Notes: generated from the letters alone by a model not told the origin. Numbered from the stretch's first letter, positions 54,096 through 62,411 are shown. The stretch: DNA of 64,000 nt from Pseudobdellovibrio exovorus JSS (GCF_000348725.1 NC_020813.1:1836248-1900247), one strand, 5' to 3'. A program made the numbers and translations.

Positions 54096-54815
54096 TTAGG
54101 CCACTTTTTTATCTAAATACCATTTGGATATTTCACCAAGGACCGAATCAAGGCTCTTGTCCAAGGACGAATCACCGTCAAACTCAACCCGAACTTTATC
54201 AAAGTTGGATTTAATTTTTTCGGCAATCACCTTAACATTCACTGTTGAATCACTTGAATCTGACTTGGAAATCTTAACCCGCTTATTCGGGTTGTCTGCC
54301 CGAACAAGTTTCTTGATTTCCTTGAACGGCAACTTTTTAAGTGCCGCCGTTGGGTGCTTGGTCATGAACTTTTTCAAGCTCACGGCATCCAAACGGGACA
54401 ACTCAATCAGCACCGTAGTAGGCAAGCCCAAACGATGCAGGTCTTGCCGTTCCGCAAGTCTAATCAATTCATTGGTGTAGGTTTCCCCGCACTTGAACCG
54501 GACTTGAACGAATTGGCGGAAAGCCGTTTTCGCTTGATAAGAACTTGCCTGACCTGAAACCGTCAGATGAGAAATTATCTCACCTTGCAGTTTCGCAAGT
54601 AAGCCCCCAAGGTTCACGGCAATCCGTCTTTCATTGAGGAACGCCCTATCAATAGCGGAGACGGTTTTTGAGACCGCCTTTAACACCGCCGTGGTGATGA
54701 GGGGTGAATAAGCGGTTTTGGAAAGGACCACTTTTAACTTTGCAGAGTTCGTTCCACTGACGGCTTTTAGCGTCTTTTTGCTGACGGGGCGTTTGCCCTT
54801 GGCTGATAATTTCAT
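54096..54815 (-). CDS. Unknown protein of the element, basic N-terminus
   Basis: The 239-residue protein starts with a Lys-rich segment (KLSAKGKRPVSKKTLKAVSG), followed by helices and a region FRQFVQVRFKCGETYTNELIRLAERQDLHRLGLPTTVLIELSRLDAVSLKKFMTKHP that looks like a helical DNA-binding or replication-accessory domain. No catalytic motif and no signal peptide are visible. The C-terminal third is Ser/Lys/Asp-rich. It could be a partition or copy-control protein, but I cannot show that. Confidence 0.5.
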   Translation of the reverse strand: MKLSAKGKRPVSKKTLKAVSGTNSAKLKVVLSKTAYSPLITTAVLKAVSKTVSAIDRAFLNERRIAVNLGGLLAKLQGEIISHLTVSGQASSYQAKTAFRQFVQVRFKCGETYTNELIRLAERQDLHRLGLPTTVLIELSRLDAVSLKKFMTKHPTAALKKLPFKEIKKLVRADNPNKRVKISKSDSSDSTVNVKVIAEKIKSNFDKVRVEFDGDSSLDKSLDSVLGEISKWYLDKKVA

Positions 54816-54867
54816 ATCGCCTCCTTGATTTTGAGACTAAATCAGGAGGGCACCAGTCTAAAAAACG

Positions 54868-54901
54868 CCAACAGTTGGGGGGCTTCCCCAACTGTCCGAG
54901 T
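54868..54901 (+). repeat. Left copy of a ~35-bp imperfect inverted repeat
   Basis: Starts CCAACAGTTGGG and ends TGTCCGAGT. The matching inverted copy lies at 56040-56074. They enclose the 54955-56019 gene. The left copy also has an internal stem (ACAGTTGGGG / CCCCAACTGT). Confidence 0.75.
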
Positions 54902-54954
54902 TCTTACTTAAATCGCTGAATTGTTTACGAGAAATAAAAGAAAGACGGACCGTT

Positions 54955-56019
54955 TTAAGCCGTCGTTTTTCTTTTAGAAGGACCTAAAAGATAAAAAGGC
55001 AGTTCTCCCGCCGAAATCATTTCGCTATTGCGTTCCACTATATAGTCCATCAAAGCGTCGTCCATAAATCCTTTATCAAGAGGAATGGACTCCATCATCG
55101 CTCGGTCGTCGTTGGCTCTGCGTTCACGTCCGTCAAGAAAGCCCGACGTGATTGGAAAATCAAAATGTCTTTTAGATTCAAAGTTCAATTTCTTTTCGGC
55201 CAGTTGATAAATCCGTGTTCCTCGTCCCCGAAAATTTCGTTGGATATACTCGCCGTAAGTTCCCATGAAAGCCAAAATATAAATCTTAAAATACAAAAAG
55301 CCCCTGTGATTCATCACCAGTTGCCCGTTTTGAAACGAAAGAAATTTCCAGTTCTGCTCTTCGCCCAAAATACTTTTCATCGCCCATGACTCTAAATCCT
55401 TCGCCGTCTTTTCTAACGCCGTTTTCAACTGGTGAAGTGAAATCTCGCCGTTGATGCCGCTCAGTTGCTCCCGTATCGACTGGATTTGTGAGACTTGGGC
55501 GGTGAGTTTTTTGTTTATCTCATTCACCCGGTCCAATTTTGTCGGCCTGATGTCTTCAAGTCCGAAGAAGGATTTTTTCGAAAACTGTCGGGTCAATTCC
55601 AAAATCTCTGCGTATCTGCTTTGCGGAGTTCCTTTTACTTTCTTTAAGGCGTCGGCGTAATTCTTATCGCCGTAATCAAAAAGGTTTCGTTCATGGCTTT
55701 GAAGTGAAGCCCTGAAAATAAACTCCATCACCTGATACGTCTCAAAACTCATTTCCCATTTGTCGGTGAGATACACAAGGAAGCGGTCAAGCGCCGTGTA
55801 TTTCTTCCGCCGAGCCATCATCAAAACATCGCTCTCGCCACTGCGGGCGTTTTTGATTTCGCCCCTTACATTTTCCTTCGTCTGTTTTTGAAAACCCCGA
55901 AGCCCTCGGCGTTTTTGCGTCAGTTCTTTTTCTCGAAGAACAAGGTCATAGATTTCCGTCCACCGCTTCAAGGTGGTTTCTTTGGGTTCGTTTGGGGTGA
56001 CGACTAAGGTGCACGACAT
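54955..56019 (-). CDS. Unknown protein near the right end of the element
   Basis: The 354-residue protein has no recognised domain. It is highly charged and helical, with a stretch of likely coiled coil (EINKKLTAQVSQIQSIREQLSGINGEISLHQLKTALEKTAKDLESWAMK) and a C-terminal NDDRAMMESIPLDKGFMDDALMDYIVERNSEMI. No nucleotide-binding or nuclease motif is visible. It begins about 180 bases inside attR and its ends are flanked by a 35-bp inverted repeat. Confidence 0.55.
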   Translation of the reverse strand: MSCTLVVTPNEPKETTLKRWTEIYDLVLREKELTQKRRGLRGFQKQTKENVRGEIKNARSGESDVLMMARRKKYTALDRFLVYLTDKWEMSFETYQVMEFIFRASLQSHERNLFDYGDKNYADALKKVKGTPQSRYAEILELTRQFSKKSFFGLEDIRPTKLDRVNEINKKLTAQVSQIQSIREQLSGINGEISLHQLKTALEKTAKDLESWAMKSILGEEQNWKFLSFQNGQLVMNHRGFLYFKIYILAFMGTYGEYIQRNFRGRGTRIYQLAEKKLNFESKRHFDFPITSGFLDGRERRANDDRAMMESIPLDKGFMDDALMDYIVERNSEMISAGELPFYLLGPSKRKTTA

Positions 56020-56039
56020 ACCCCTCTAATTCTCCACTG

Positions 56040-56074
56040 ACTCGGACAATTCGGCCACTCCTCCCAACTGTTGG
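56040..56074 (-). repeat. Right copy of the ~35-bp imperfect inverted repeat
   Basis: Read on the minus strand it starts CCAACAGTTGGG and ends TGTCCGAGT, as the left copy does, with a divergent middle. It lies between the unknown gene and attR. Confidence 0.75.
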
Positions 56075-56198
56075 ACTTTCAAAAATAGCCCAAAGCCTCA
56101 GCCACAATTTTCTATGCGGTCCCTTCGTCTGGACCATTTCCGCATTGACAATCCATCGAAATTACACTAGAAATTGGTTCGGGTGGATAACGCAGAGA

Positions 56199-56207
56199 CC
56201 TTCTAAG
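56199..56207 (+). repeat. attR core
   Basis: CCTTCTAAG, identical to attL. Element DNA ending in CGCAGAGA precedes it and host tRNA (CAATAGGTC...) follows it. Confidence 0.88.
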
Positions 56208-56244
56208 CAATAGGTCGAAGGTTCGAATCCTTCCGGTATCACCA
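56199..56244 (+). pseudogene. 3' half of the split tRNA-Arg(UCU) gene
   Basis: From 56208 the sequence has the anticodon 3' strand GCAAT (its G being the end of the core), variable loop AGGTC, T stem GAAGG / CCTTC around TTCGAAT, acceptor 3' strand CGGTATC, discriminator A and CCA. It completes the 5' half at 47071-47110. There is no acceptor 5' strand near it, so it cannot fold as a tRNA alone. Confidence 0.9.
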
Positions 56245-56391
56245 TTTCTTTTTCTAAGAACCCTTTCAAATAACCACCTATCAGCAAAATGTCATTTCTG
56301 TGGAGTTTGTGCTATCTTTTGGGACCTTTAGCTCTGTCTTCATTTGCTCTTTTTGATATACTAGATTTAGAAGCTAGATTCAGGAGGCCGC

Positions 56392-56568
56392 ATGGAAAAT
56401 ATGGAAGTCATCGTCGCGTTTCTAGTGGGTGGACTCATGTTCTTTTCCACTATCGCCTATATTGTTTTAATGATTTTCTTTCCGGAATGGGTTGGCATCA
56501 CAGGAGACGTTGCCAAAACTGTAGAGCGTGCCCATAGTAGTAATCCTAATGGCACAGAAAACTCATAA
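56392..56568 (+). CDS. Small membrane protein upstream of the AraC regulator
   Basis: A 58-residue frame starting at ATG 56392 with an AGGAGG site. It has one long hydrophobic segment (VIVAFLVGGLMFFSTIAYIVLMIFFPEW) and a short polar tail. It overlaps the start of the AraC-type regulator by 20 bases and so may be co-translated with it. Function is unknown. Confidence 0.65.
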   Translation: MENMEVIVAFLVGGLMFFSTIAYIVLMIFFPEWVGITGDVAKTVERAHSSNPNGTENS

Positions 56569-57430
56569 TAAGCCAAAATCATCTGACATTCGCTATCCTA
56601 TGCAGGCCTTTGGCAATCTGCTGGGACATATTGAAAAAATTCGTGTGAATCAGCTTGAACATCGCCTCACACCGAAAGTTCCTTTTCCGCATAAACATGA
56701 CTTCTATCACATTCTCATTATCACTAAAGGCAAAGGATCACACGAAGTCGACTTTACAAAATATCCTGTTTTACCCCACACCATTTTTATTCTAAAACCA
56801 GGGCAAATCCATTCGTGGACTTTAGACCCCAATACGACAGGTTATGTTGTCGAGTTTGAACTTCCAGCCATTCAGAACTCTTTACAACAGTTCAATGTTT
56901 TAGAAAATATTTTGCTCACCCTGCCTGATCATCTTCGCTATCGTTACGACGATTGGAAAGAACTACTCACTCTCGTAGAAAGTGCTCGTCTAGAGCTTCA
57001 CAAACAGGAAGAAGGCTACGAAGCTCTGGCTTGTTTTAAAGTCGCTGAGTTGCTTTTTTTGATTTATCGTAGAATTCCAAAAACTATTCGACAACGTTTC
57101 AAACAAGATGACTACGCTCAACAGTTTTTAAGACTTGTAGAAGACAACTTCACTTCACATCATCAGATTGAGTTTTATGCTCAAAAACTGGGAGTCACGG
57201 CGAAAGCATTATCTATGCGTCTAAGTCGCTCGTTAAATTTACCAGCCAGAACCATTATTCAAAACCGCTGTCTTTTAGAGGCCAAAAGACTTCTTGGATA
57301 TTCCAATAAGTCCATCAATCAGATCAGCTATGCACTGGGCTTTGAAGATCCAAATTATTTTTCTAGATTTTTTAAGAAGGCCACAGGACAAACCCCTGTG
57401 TCCTTTCGCCAAAAGATAAAAAAGAGCTAA
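56549..57430 (+). CDS. AraC-family transcriptional regulator
   Basis: The ATG at 56549 is used; a GTG at 56528 would add seven residues. The 293-residue protein has a cupin-type N-terminal sensor (FPHKHDFYHILIITKGKGSHEVDF, ILKPGQIHSWTL) and two C-terminal HTH motifs (IEFYAQKLGVTAKALSMRLSRSL and SINQISYALGFEDPNYFSRFFKKATGQTPVSFR). It should bind a small ligand in the cupin. It is convergent with the CPBP-like gene. Confidence 0.87.
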   Translation: MAQKTHNKPKSSDIRYPMQAFGNLLGHIEKIRVNQLEHRLTPKVPFPHKHDFYHILIITKGKGSHEVDFTKYPVLPHTIFILKPGQIHSWTLDPNTTGYVVEFELPAIQNSLQQFNVLENILLTLPDHLRYRYDDWKELLTLVESARLELHKQEEGYEALACFKVAELLFLIYRRIPKTIRQRFKQDDYAQQFLRLVEDNFTSHHQIEFYAQKLGVTAKALSMRLSRSLNLPARTIIQNRCLLEAKRLLGYSNKSINQISYALGFEDPNYFSRFFKKATGQTPVSFRQKIKKS

Positions 57431-57435
57431 TTCAC

Positions 57436-58113
57436 CTATACAGTCCACGCTTCTCGGATCCACATTCCTAGAATCAAATAGAATGAGATATGCACGGCGT
57501 AAGAGTAAAATAGTCCACGCTTCATATACAAAATGAAATATGTAAAAATAAATCCTGCAAATATACTGGGAATAATAAAATAAAATCCTTTCCAACCGAA
57601 CAACATCAAAAGTGGAAAATGTAAGAGCGCGAATCCAATGCTGGTCAACCAAACCATCTCTTTTTTTGAAATTTCAAGACTGCTAAGACGATACAAAATG
57701 ACCAACAACATCACCTGTTGATAGGCCACATCTGACCATTTCACAGCCCATGTGTTGAGCTTAAATAAAGGAAAAGAAAATAACTCACTTTTAATATAGT
57801 TAGCCTGCTCAATACTAATCGGTCTCAGTTCGTTCGCTATATGCCCCAAAAAAATAACCACGGCCGTGAATAACCCCATATAAACTAATTGGCGCAATCC
57901 ATCTTCATGGTGAGGCAGCAAAGACTTCACGCGATATAGGCAAAGAACTAATGCCGCACTCAGTATGTAGTACAATGTCGTCAGATAGTTTGTACCATCC
58001 AACCCCCACAAGGGTTTCAAAAGATAGCTATGGATGGCTCCTAAAAATAGCCATAGCAAAACCCATTGGGTCACAAGTGCTATTGGCTGCTTGTTTTTTA
58101 GAATCGAGTTCAT
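57436..58113 (-). CDS. CPBP/CAAX-protease-like membrane protein, possibly inactive
   Basis: The 225-residue protein has about seven transmembrane helices. The C-terminal region GFALLHFPLLMLFGWKGFYFIIPSIFAGFIFTYFILYMKRGLFYSYAVHISFY resembles motifs 2 and 3 of the CPBP family, with candidate metal-binding histidines. Motif 1, normally EExxxR, appears as VAYQQVMLLVILYRL, so the glutamate pair is missing. It may be a non-proteolytic relative such as some bacteriocin-immunity or scaffold proteins. The assignment is tentative. Confidence 0.55.
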   Translation of the reverse strand: MNSILKNKQPIALVTQWVLLWLFLGAIHSYLLKPLWGLDGTNYLTTLYYILSAALVLCLYRVKSLLPHHEDGLRQLVYMGLFTAVVIFLGHIANELRPISIEQANYIKSELFSFPLFKLNTWAVKWSDVAYQQVMLLVILYRLSSLEISKKEMVWLTSIGFALLHFPLLMLFGWKGFYFIIPSIFAGFIFTYFILYMKRGLFYSYAVHISFYLILGMWIREAWTV

Positions 58114-58366
58114 ATTATCGAAACACCTATTAATACTAATTGTCTTACGCCTTTCACTTTACATTTTAAATCGATTATTTTCTATATACTCACACAAAAC
58201 TAACAAACATTTGAAATTTTGATATTCATCAGACCTCAGATAGTGACTTATTGCAGCCCTCTGTTTAACTCTTTGTCAGTTTCTTGGATATGAGCCTCCC
58301 CTTAAATAGAGCTGCTTTTGGCACGACTTCTGATACATGAGCCAGCGTAGATAAAGAGGTACGTTC

Positions 58367-59506
58367 ATGAATATAAAGAGCAAACACAGTAAAAAACACA
58401 ACAATAAACACAGTGTCGTTGTGACCTATGGTTTAAAAATAGGTTTGATGTCCGCCTTACTTCTAGGGCTTGTCGGCTGCGGTAATAACAAAGTCAGCCA
58501 AGACCTTAAGAACTCTGTTAAAGCCAATCAGATGGCCAGCAACTTAATGGCGTGGGAAACATCAGAAGCCCACCCTGAAAATGTCTTTAGTAACTGGAGA
58601 GCCGAGGCCGCTGAAGGCGCTGCCCAAAAAGAAAAAATAGCTGATGAGATCTGTGAACATTTACCTCAGCTAGATGGGCAATCTTTAACGGTTTTCGAGC
58701 ATGAAATTGCCAACCCCGAAAATCGGGACCTTTTAGCTGAGTGTCAGGAGCTTCTACAAAATAATCTAGAGAACTACTACACTAGCCAACGTTCAGGAGC
58801 TGGTACAAATAACTTCCGCTTTGAACCCACAGTTCTAAAGCGAGATCTTTCTAACGGCTACTATGCAGTAACTGCGGATGTCGGTCCGAAAGAAGTTATT
58901 TTGACTTTTGATGACGGTCCATCTGGAGCTTATACTGAGACTATTTTAAGTGCTTTGCGCGAAGTTGAAGCGAAAGCTATTTTCTTCGCATTGGGAAAAG
59001 CGGTTCGAGCTAATCCCAACATCCTTAAAAAAGTAGCCGCCGATGGTCACGCTATTGGATCACACAGTGTGAATCACCCGTGCATGGGCTGTGGTAAAGT
59101 GAGCCACGAAAGTGCCCTTGCCGAGATCAGAGGAGGCCATCAAGCCATTTATGATACTTTAGGTTGGGTTGATCCTTTCTTCCGCTTTCCTTATGGCTCA
59201 GCGACTCCGGCTTTGAAAAGCTTTTTACGTCAGAATCAAGTTGCTGAATTTTTCTGGGCTGTAGACACTGAAGACTGGAAAGCTCAAAGCAACGAAACTC
59301 TGGTGCGTAATACAATGCAAAGATTGAACGCTCGTGGGCGCGGTGTTCTTTTATTCCACGATATTCAAAGAAAAACTGCGGAAGTTATGCCACAGCTTCT
59401 ACGTGAGCTTTATAGAAACGGCTATAAAATCGTGTTGTTAGAATCTTCGAATCCGAACGCTCGCTATAATAGCTCGTTAGTTCGCCAAAACCGCCCGCTT
59501 CCATAA
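58367..59506 (+). CDS. Lipoprotein polysaccharide (peptidoglycan) deacetylase
   Basis: The 379-residue protein has a lipobox (GLVGC near residue 40) after a hydrophobic signal and a NodB homology domain. Motif 1 is VILTFDDGPSG (near residue 180), motif 2 IGSHSVNHPCMG, motif 3 FFRFPYGSATP, and motif 5 LLFHDIQ, giving the Asp, His-His and catalytic-base pattern. These zinc enzymes N-deacetylate GlcNAc in peptidoglycan or chitin. In Bdellovibrio, deacetylases mark prey wall so that lysozyme-like enzymes can be used; a similar role is possible. The first ~120 mature residues are unassigned. Confidence 0.85.
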   Translation: MNIKSKHSKKHNNKHSVVVTYGLKIGLMSALLLGLVGCGNNKVSQDLKNSVKANQMASNLMAWETSEAHPENVFSNWRAEAAEGAAQKEKIADEICEHLPQLDGQSLTVFEHEIANPENRDLLAECQELLQNNLENYYTSQRSGAGTNNFRFEPTVLKRDLSNGYYAVTADVGPKEVILTFDDGPSGAYTETILSALREVEAKAIFFALGKAVRANPNILKKVAADGHAIGSHSVNHPCMGCGKVSHESALAEIRGGHQAIYDTLGWVDPFFRFPYGSATPALKSFLRQNQVAEFFWAVDTEDWKAQSNETLVRNTMQRLNARGRGVLLFHDIQRKTAEVMPQLLRELYRNGYKIVLLESSNPNARYNSSLVRQNRPLP

Positions 59507-59532
59507 TACGTTCTATTTCATACCATCTCCCT

Positions 59533-59562
59533 CCTATCACACCCTATGTAAGGTGTGATAGG
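59533..59562. terminator. Hairpin after the deacetylase gene
   Basis: Perfect 11-base arms CCTATCACACC / GGTGTGATAGG around an 8-base loop. No T run follows, so it may stop transcription weakly or serve as an operator for the next gene. Confidence 0.6.
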
Positions 59563-59574
59563 ACCTCAGGGGTC

Positions 59575-59612
59575 TTGCATATACGCTCTACCACTATTAA
59601 AATAGAGGTAGA
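59575..59612 (+). promoter_or_regulatory. Promoter with dyad operator for the Zn/Cd ATPase
   Basis: TTGCAT (-35) and TAAAAT (-10) are separated by 17 bases. A near-perfect dyad, TCTACCACTATT and AATAGAGGTAGA with AA between, spans 59587-59612 over the -10. This is the usual layout for repression by a metal-sensing repressor. Confidence 0.65.
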
Positions 59613-59626
59613 CATTTGGAGACCCC

Positions 59627-61945
59627 ATGAAACACGACGACGACAACAATTGCTGCTCTTCCCACAAAAAGTCTTCACCTACATCCGATCAACACAGCCA
59701 TCAACATGGTCATGATCACAGCCACGATCAGAGTCACCACGACCATGACCACACTGATTCCCCAAAAACGGAAAGCTCCTTCCAATATGATCGCAATTTG
59801 ACAAGTTCACAGACCAGTAAATTTTCTGTCAGTGGAATGGATTGTGCCGATGAAATTTCCGCAATTCAAAAATCATTAAATCATCCGCTGGTATCAGGTG
59901 TCAGTGCGAACTTGATGACGTCAGAAGTCAGCATCACTCATTCACCTGAAATGAATACCGCTGATCTTAAGGGATTAATTGAAAAAGCCGGTGTACGCGT
60001 TGTCAGCAGCTCTCAACTAACTCGCAGTTTCTTTCAAGAAAATAAAATGCGCCTTACTTTAGTCACTGTCTCTGGATTATTTGTCAGCATAGGGCTTATC
60101 GCGAATTTGATCTTAAATTTGAGCGAGCCCATTGTCTTTACCTTATTTTTATTAGCCACACTCAGCGGTGGTGCTTTGGTATTCCCAAAAGCATGGCGGT
60201 CCTTAAGAAATAAAAACTTCGATATGAATGTGCTGATGACCATTGCCACTGTAGGTGCATTCTTAATTCAAGAGTACTCCGAAGGAGCCACTGTCGTATT
60301 CTTATTTTCTTTAGCAGAAATGCTCGAAGCTTTCAGCGTATCGCGTGCGCGCAAAGCCATTCGTGAAGTATTATCAATTACTCCGAAAACTGCGTTGGTG
60401 AAAAACGGCGAACAGACCTCTGCCGTACCTATCGAACAAGTTAAAGTGGGCAGTTTGATTTTAGTCCGTGCCGGAGACAACATTCCTCTGGATGGACGAG
60501 TTGTTGAAGGAGAATCCTATGTGAATCAGGCTCCTTTAACCGGAGAATCTCAGCCTATCGTTCGCAAAAAAGGAGACCTTGTTTTAGCAGGGACGATCAA
60601 TGAGTCAGGTTCATTAGTGATAGAGGTTTCCCACGAGTTTCAAGATACTAAAATTGCTCAGGTCATTCGCCTTATCGAAGAGGCTCAAGCGCAAAAAGCT
60701 CCTTCACAGGTTTTCGTCGATCGCTTTTCTCGTATTTACACTCCGGTGGTCACAGTCGTCGCCCTGTTGGTTTTTTTAGTCCCACCACTGCTATTTTCCA
60801 GTGATTGGGCAACATGGGCTTATCGCTCTTTAGTTTTCTTAGTGATCGCCTGCCCATGTGCGCTGGTTATTGCCACTCCTGTTTCGATTGTCTCTTCTTT
60901 AACAGCACTGGCCCGCAAAGGAGTACTGGTTAAAGGAGGCCGCTTCTTAGAAGAACTGGGTCGATTAAAAGCTTTAGCCGTAGATAAAACTGGAACCATT
61001 ACCGAAGGAAAACCTCGCGTGGTTTCGGTGAAACGATTTGGACACCTTTCTGACTCTGAATTTTACAATGTGGTTTTATCTCTTGAGTCTCAATCTAGCC
61101 ATCCTTTAGCAAAAGCCGCCGTTGAATTCGCTTTAGAGAAACAAGCGACATCACTGACTGCAGATCAATATCAGGTCATTGCAGGCAAAGGTGTTGAGGC
61201 CACAATTAATAATCACAATTACTTTGCTGGTAATCACAATATGGCCCATGCTCTTGGCGTCTGCACACCAGAGTTAGAAAACTACTTACAAGAGCTTGAA
61301 CACAATGCCCAATCAGTTGTGATTTTCGGGCATCGTCCCCACGCTCAGTGTGATGGTGAAGTTATGGGGGTCTTAGCCTTAGCCGATTCCCCACGACCAC
61401 AAGTTCATAAAGCTATTCAGAATCTGCATGCGGTGGGAATCGAAAAAATCTCAATGCTCAGTGGTGATAACCAACGCACCGCTGAAGCCATTGCAAAATC
61501 TGTCGGTATTGATGAAGTGGCTGGCGATCTTCTGCCCGCAGATAAAGTGGCTGAAGTCACTTCGTTACTACAGCGATTTGATCACGTGGCCATGATCGGT
61601 GATGGCATTAATGATGCGCCAGCATTAGCAAAAGCATCAGTGGGAATTGCTATGGGTGCCGCCGGAACAGATGCCGCTATCGAAACAGCTGATATAGCCC
61701 TAATGACAGACGATTTGAATCAGCTCCCTGCCGCCATTCAACATGGTCGCTTTACGCTTTCCGTTATCCGTTTTAATATCGGATTTGCCTTAGCTGTAAA
61801 AGCTGTGTTCCTCGTGTTAGGAGCAGCGGGAATATCGAATCTTTGGCTAGCCGTAGCTGCCGATATGGGAGCTTCTCTTTTAGTGATTGCCAATTCAATG
61901 CGATTACTTAAAGTTCAAGACATCAGTAGCAGACTCAATGTATAG
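59627..61945 (+). CDS. P1B-type heavy-metal (Zn/Cd/Pb) transporting ATPase
   Basis: The 772-residue protein starts with a His/Asp/Cys-rich segment (HHDHDHTDS and nearby CC), then an HMA-like domain KFSVSGMDCADEISAIQKSL. The membrane part carries the CPC ion-binding motif (VIACPCALVIATPV, near residue 408), followed by the phosphorylation motif DKTGTITEGKPRV (near residue 452), and HP in SQSSHPLAK and GDGINDAPALAKASVGIAMG. CPC with a His-rich tail points to zinc or cadmium export. It is preceded by a likely metal-controlled promoter. Confidence 0.93.
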   Translation: MKHDDDNNCCSSHKKSSPTSDQHSHQHGHDHSHDQSHHDHDHTDSPKTESSFQYDRNLTSSQTSKFSVSGMDCADEISAIQKSLNHPLVSGVSANLMTSEVSITHSPEMNTADLKGLIEKAGVRVVSSSQLTRSFFQENKMRLTLVTVSGLFVSIGLIANLILNLSEPIVFTLFLLATLSGGALVFPKAWRSLRNKNFDMNVLMTIATVGAFLIQEYSEGATVVFLFSLAEMLEAFSVSRARKAIREVLSITPKTALVKNGEQTSAVPIEQVKVGSLILVRAGDNIPLDGRVVEGESYVNQAPLTGESQPIVRKKGDLVLAGTINESGSLVIEVSHEFQDTKIAQVIRLIEEAQAQKAPSQVFVDRFSRIYTPVVTVVALLVFLVPPLLFSSDWATWAYRSLVFLVIACPCALVIATPVSIVSSLTALARKGVLVKGGRFLEELGRLKALAVDKTGTITEGKPRVVSVKRFGHLSDSEFYNVVLSLESQSSHPLAKAAVEFALEKQATSLTADQYQVIAGKGVEATINNHNYFAGNHNMAHALGVCTPELENYLQELEHNAQSVVIFGHRPHAQCDGEVMGVLALADSPRPQVHKAIQNLHAVGIEKISMLSGDNQRTAEAIAKSVGIDEVAGDLLPADKVAEVTSLLQRFDHVAMIGDGINDAPALAKASVGIAMGAAGTDAAIETADIALMTDDLNQLPAAIQHGRFTLSVIRFNIGFALAVKAVFLVLGAAGISNLWLAVAADMGASLLVIANSMRLLKVQDISSRLNV

Positions 61946-62209
61946 ACCTTTGAGATTTAAATCTGGATACGAAATCGCGTAGACAGTGCTCACATGAGCA
62001 CTCGATTGATCTTCAAACCTGAATACATCCTCAAAGATGATATCATGTGGATAAACCTTGATGTTTCCCGCACGACACGTCAGATGATCTGAACCAGCAC
62101 TAAATTTTTCGGTGTACCCTTGATTCTGTAACTCTCGAACTTTAGCGTGAAGTCCACCCTTATGTTCTTTTTTAACTGGCAATGTACGATTTATTGATAT
62201 TATTTCCAT
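61904..62209 (-). CDS. Hypothetical protein convergent with the metal ATPase
   Basis: The 101-residue frame starts at ATG 62209 with an AAGGAAG site. Its 3' end overlaps the end of the ATPase gene by 42 bases in the opposite sense. The sequence ends in a beta-rich region (SAGSDHLTCRAGNIKVYPHDIIFEDVFRFEDQSSAHVSTVYAISYPDLNLKGLYIESATDVL). No family is recognised. It may be a small regulatory or metal-related protein, but this is a guess from position. Confidence 0.55.
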   Translation of the reverse strand: MEIISINRTLPVKKEHKGGLHAKVRELQNQGYTEKFSAGSDHLTCRAGNIKVYPHDIIFEDVFRFEDQSSAHVSTVYAISYPDLNLKGLYIESATDVLNFK

Positions 62210-62411
62210 ATAACTTCCTTAAGAACTCTCCTTTAAAGTTCTTCTTAGAATTTTGTGATGCAATTTCTATCCCTATTTTTTATTCACGATATTCTGGACG
62301 CTTATGATTCTTTTGTTCCATTTTTGCTACTGGCACGGGGCACTTTTTACCATTTTGAAACATCCCAGAAACAAGTTACAGTCTACCCATTTAAGACCCG
62401 ATAAGCTCCTT

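Larger units (their letters stand above)
47102..56207 (+). mobile_element. 9.1-kb integrative element inserted in a tRNA-Arg anticodon loop
   Basis: The element is bounded by 9-bp repeats CCTTCTAAG at 47102-47110 and 56199-56207; the unit is 9,097 bp. It holds a tyrosine recombinase next to the left end, a complete tRNA-Arg(UCU), an MNT-HEPN pair, a membrane LuxR regulator, cytochrome b561 and PepSY proteins, a Rep_trans-like replication protein and several unknown small genes. Host tRNA halves flank it, so precise excision would restore the host tRNA. It has no visible conjugation genes, coat proteins or Zot-like ATPase, so it may be an integrated plasmid, satellite or mobilisable element. 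Confidence 0.9.

Noticed and set aside
47102-56207. Filamentous prophage
   Set aside because: The Rep_trans protein and small genes recall one, but no Zot-like ATPase, adsorption protein or coat set is visible.
47102-56207. Self-transmissible conjugative element
   Set aside because: No type IV secretion, coupling protein or classical relaxase genes are seen.
47071-56244. The two tRNA halves as trans-spliced tRNA parts, as in some archaea
   Set aside because: The sequences next to the halves share only short complementary stretches (CCCGA/TCGGG, TCTG/CAGA), and an intact tRNA with the same anticodon is present. Splitting by insertion is the simpler reading.
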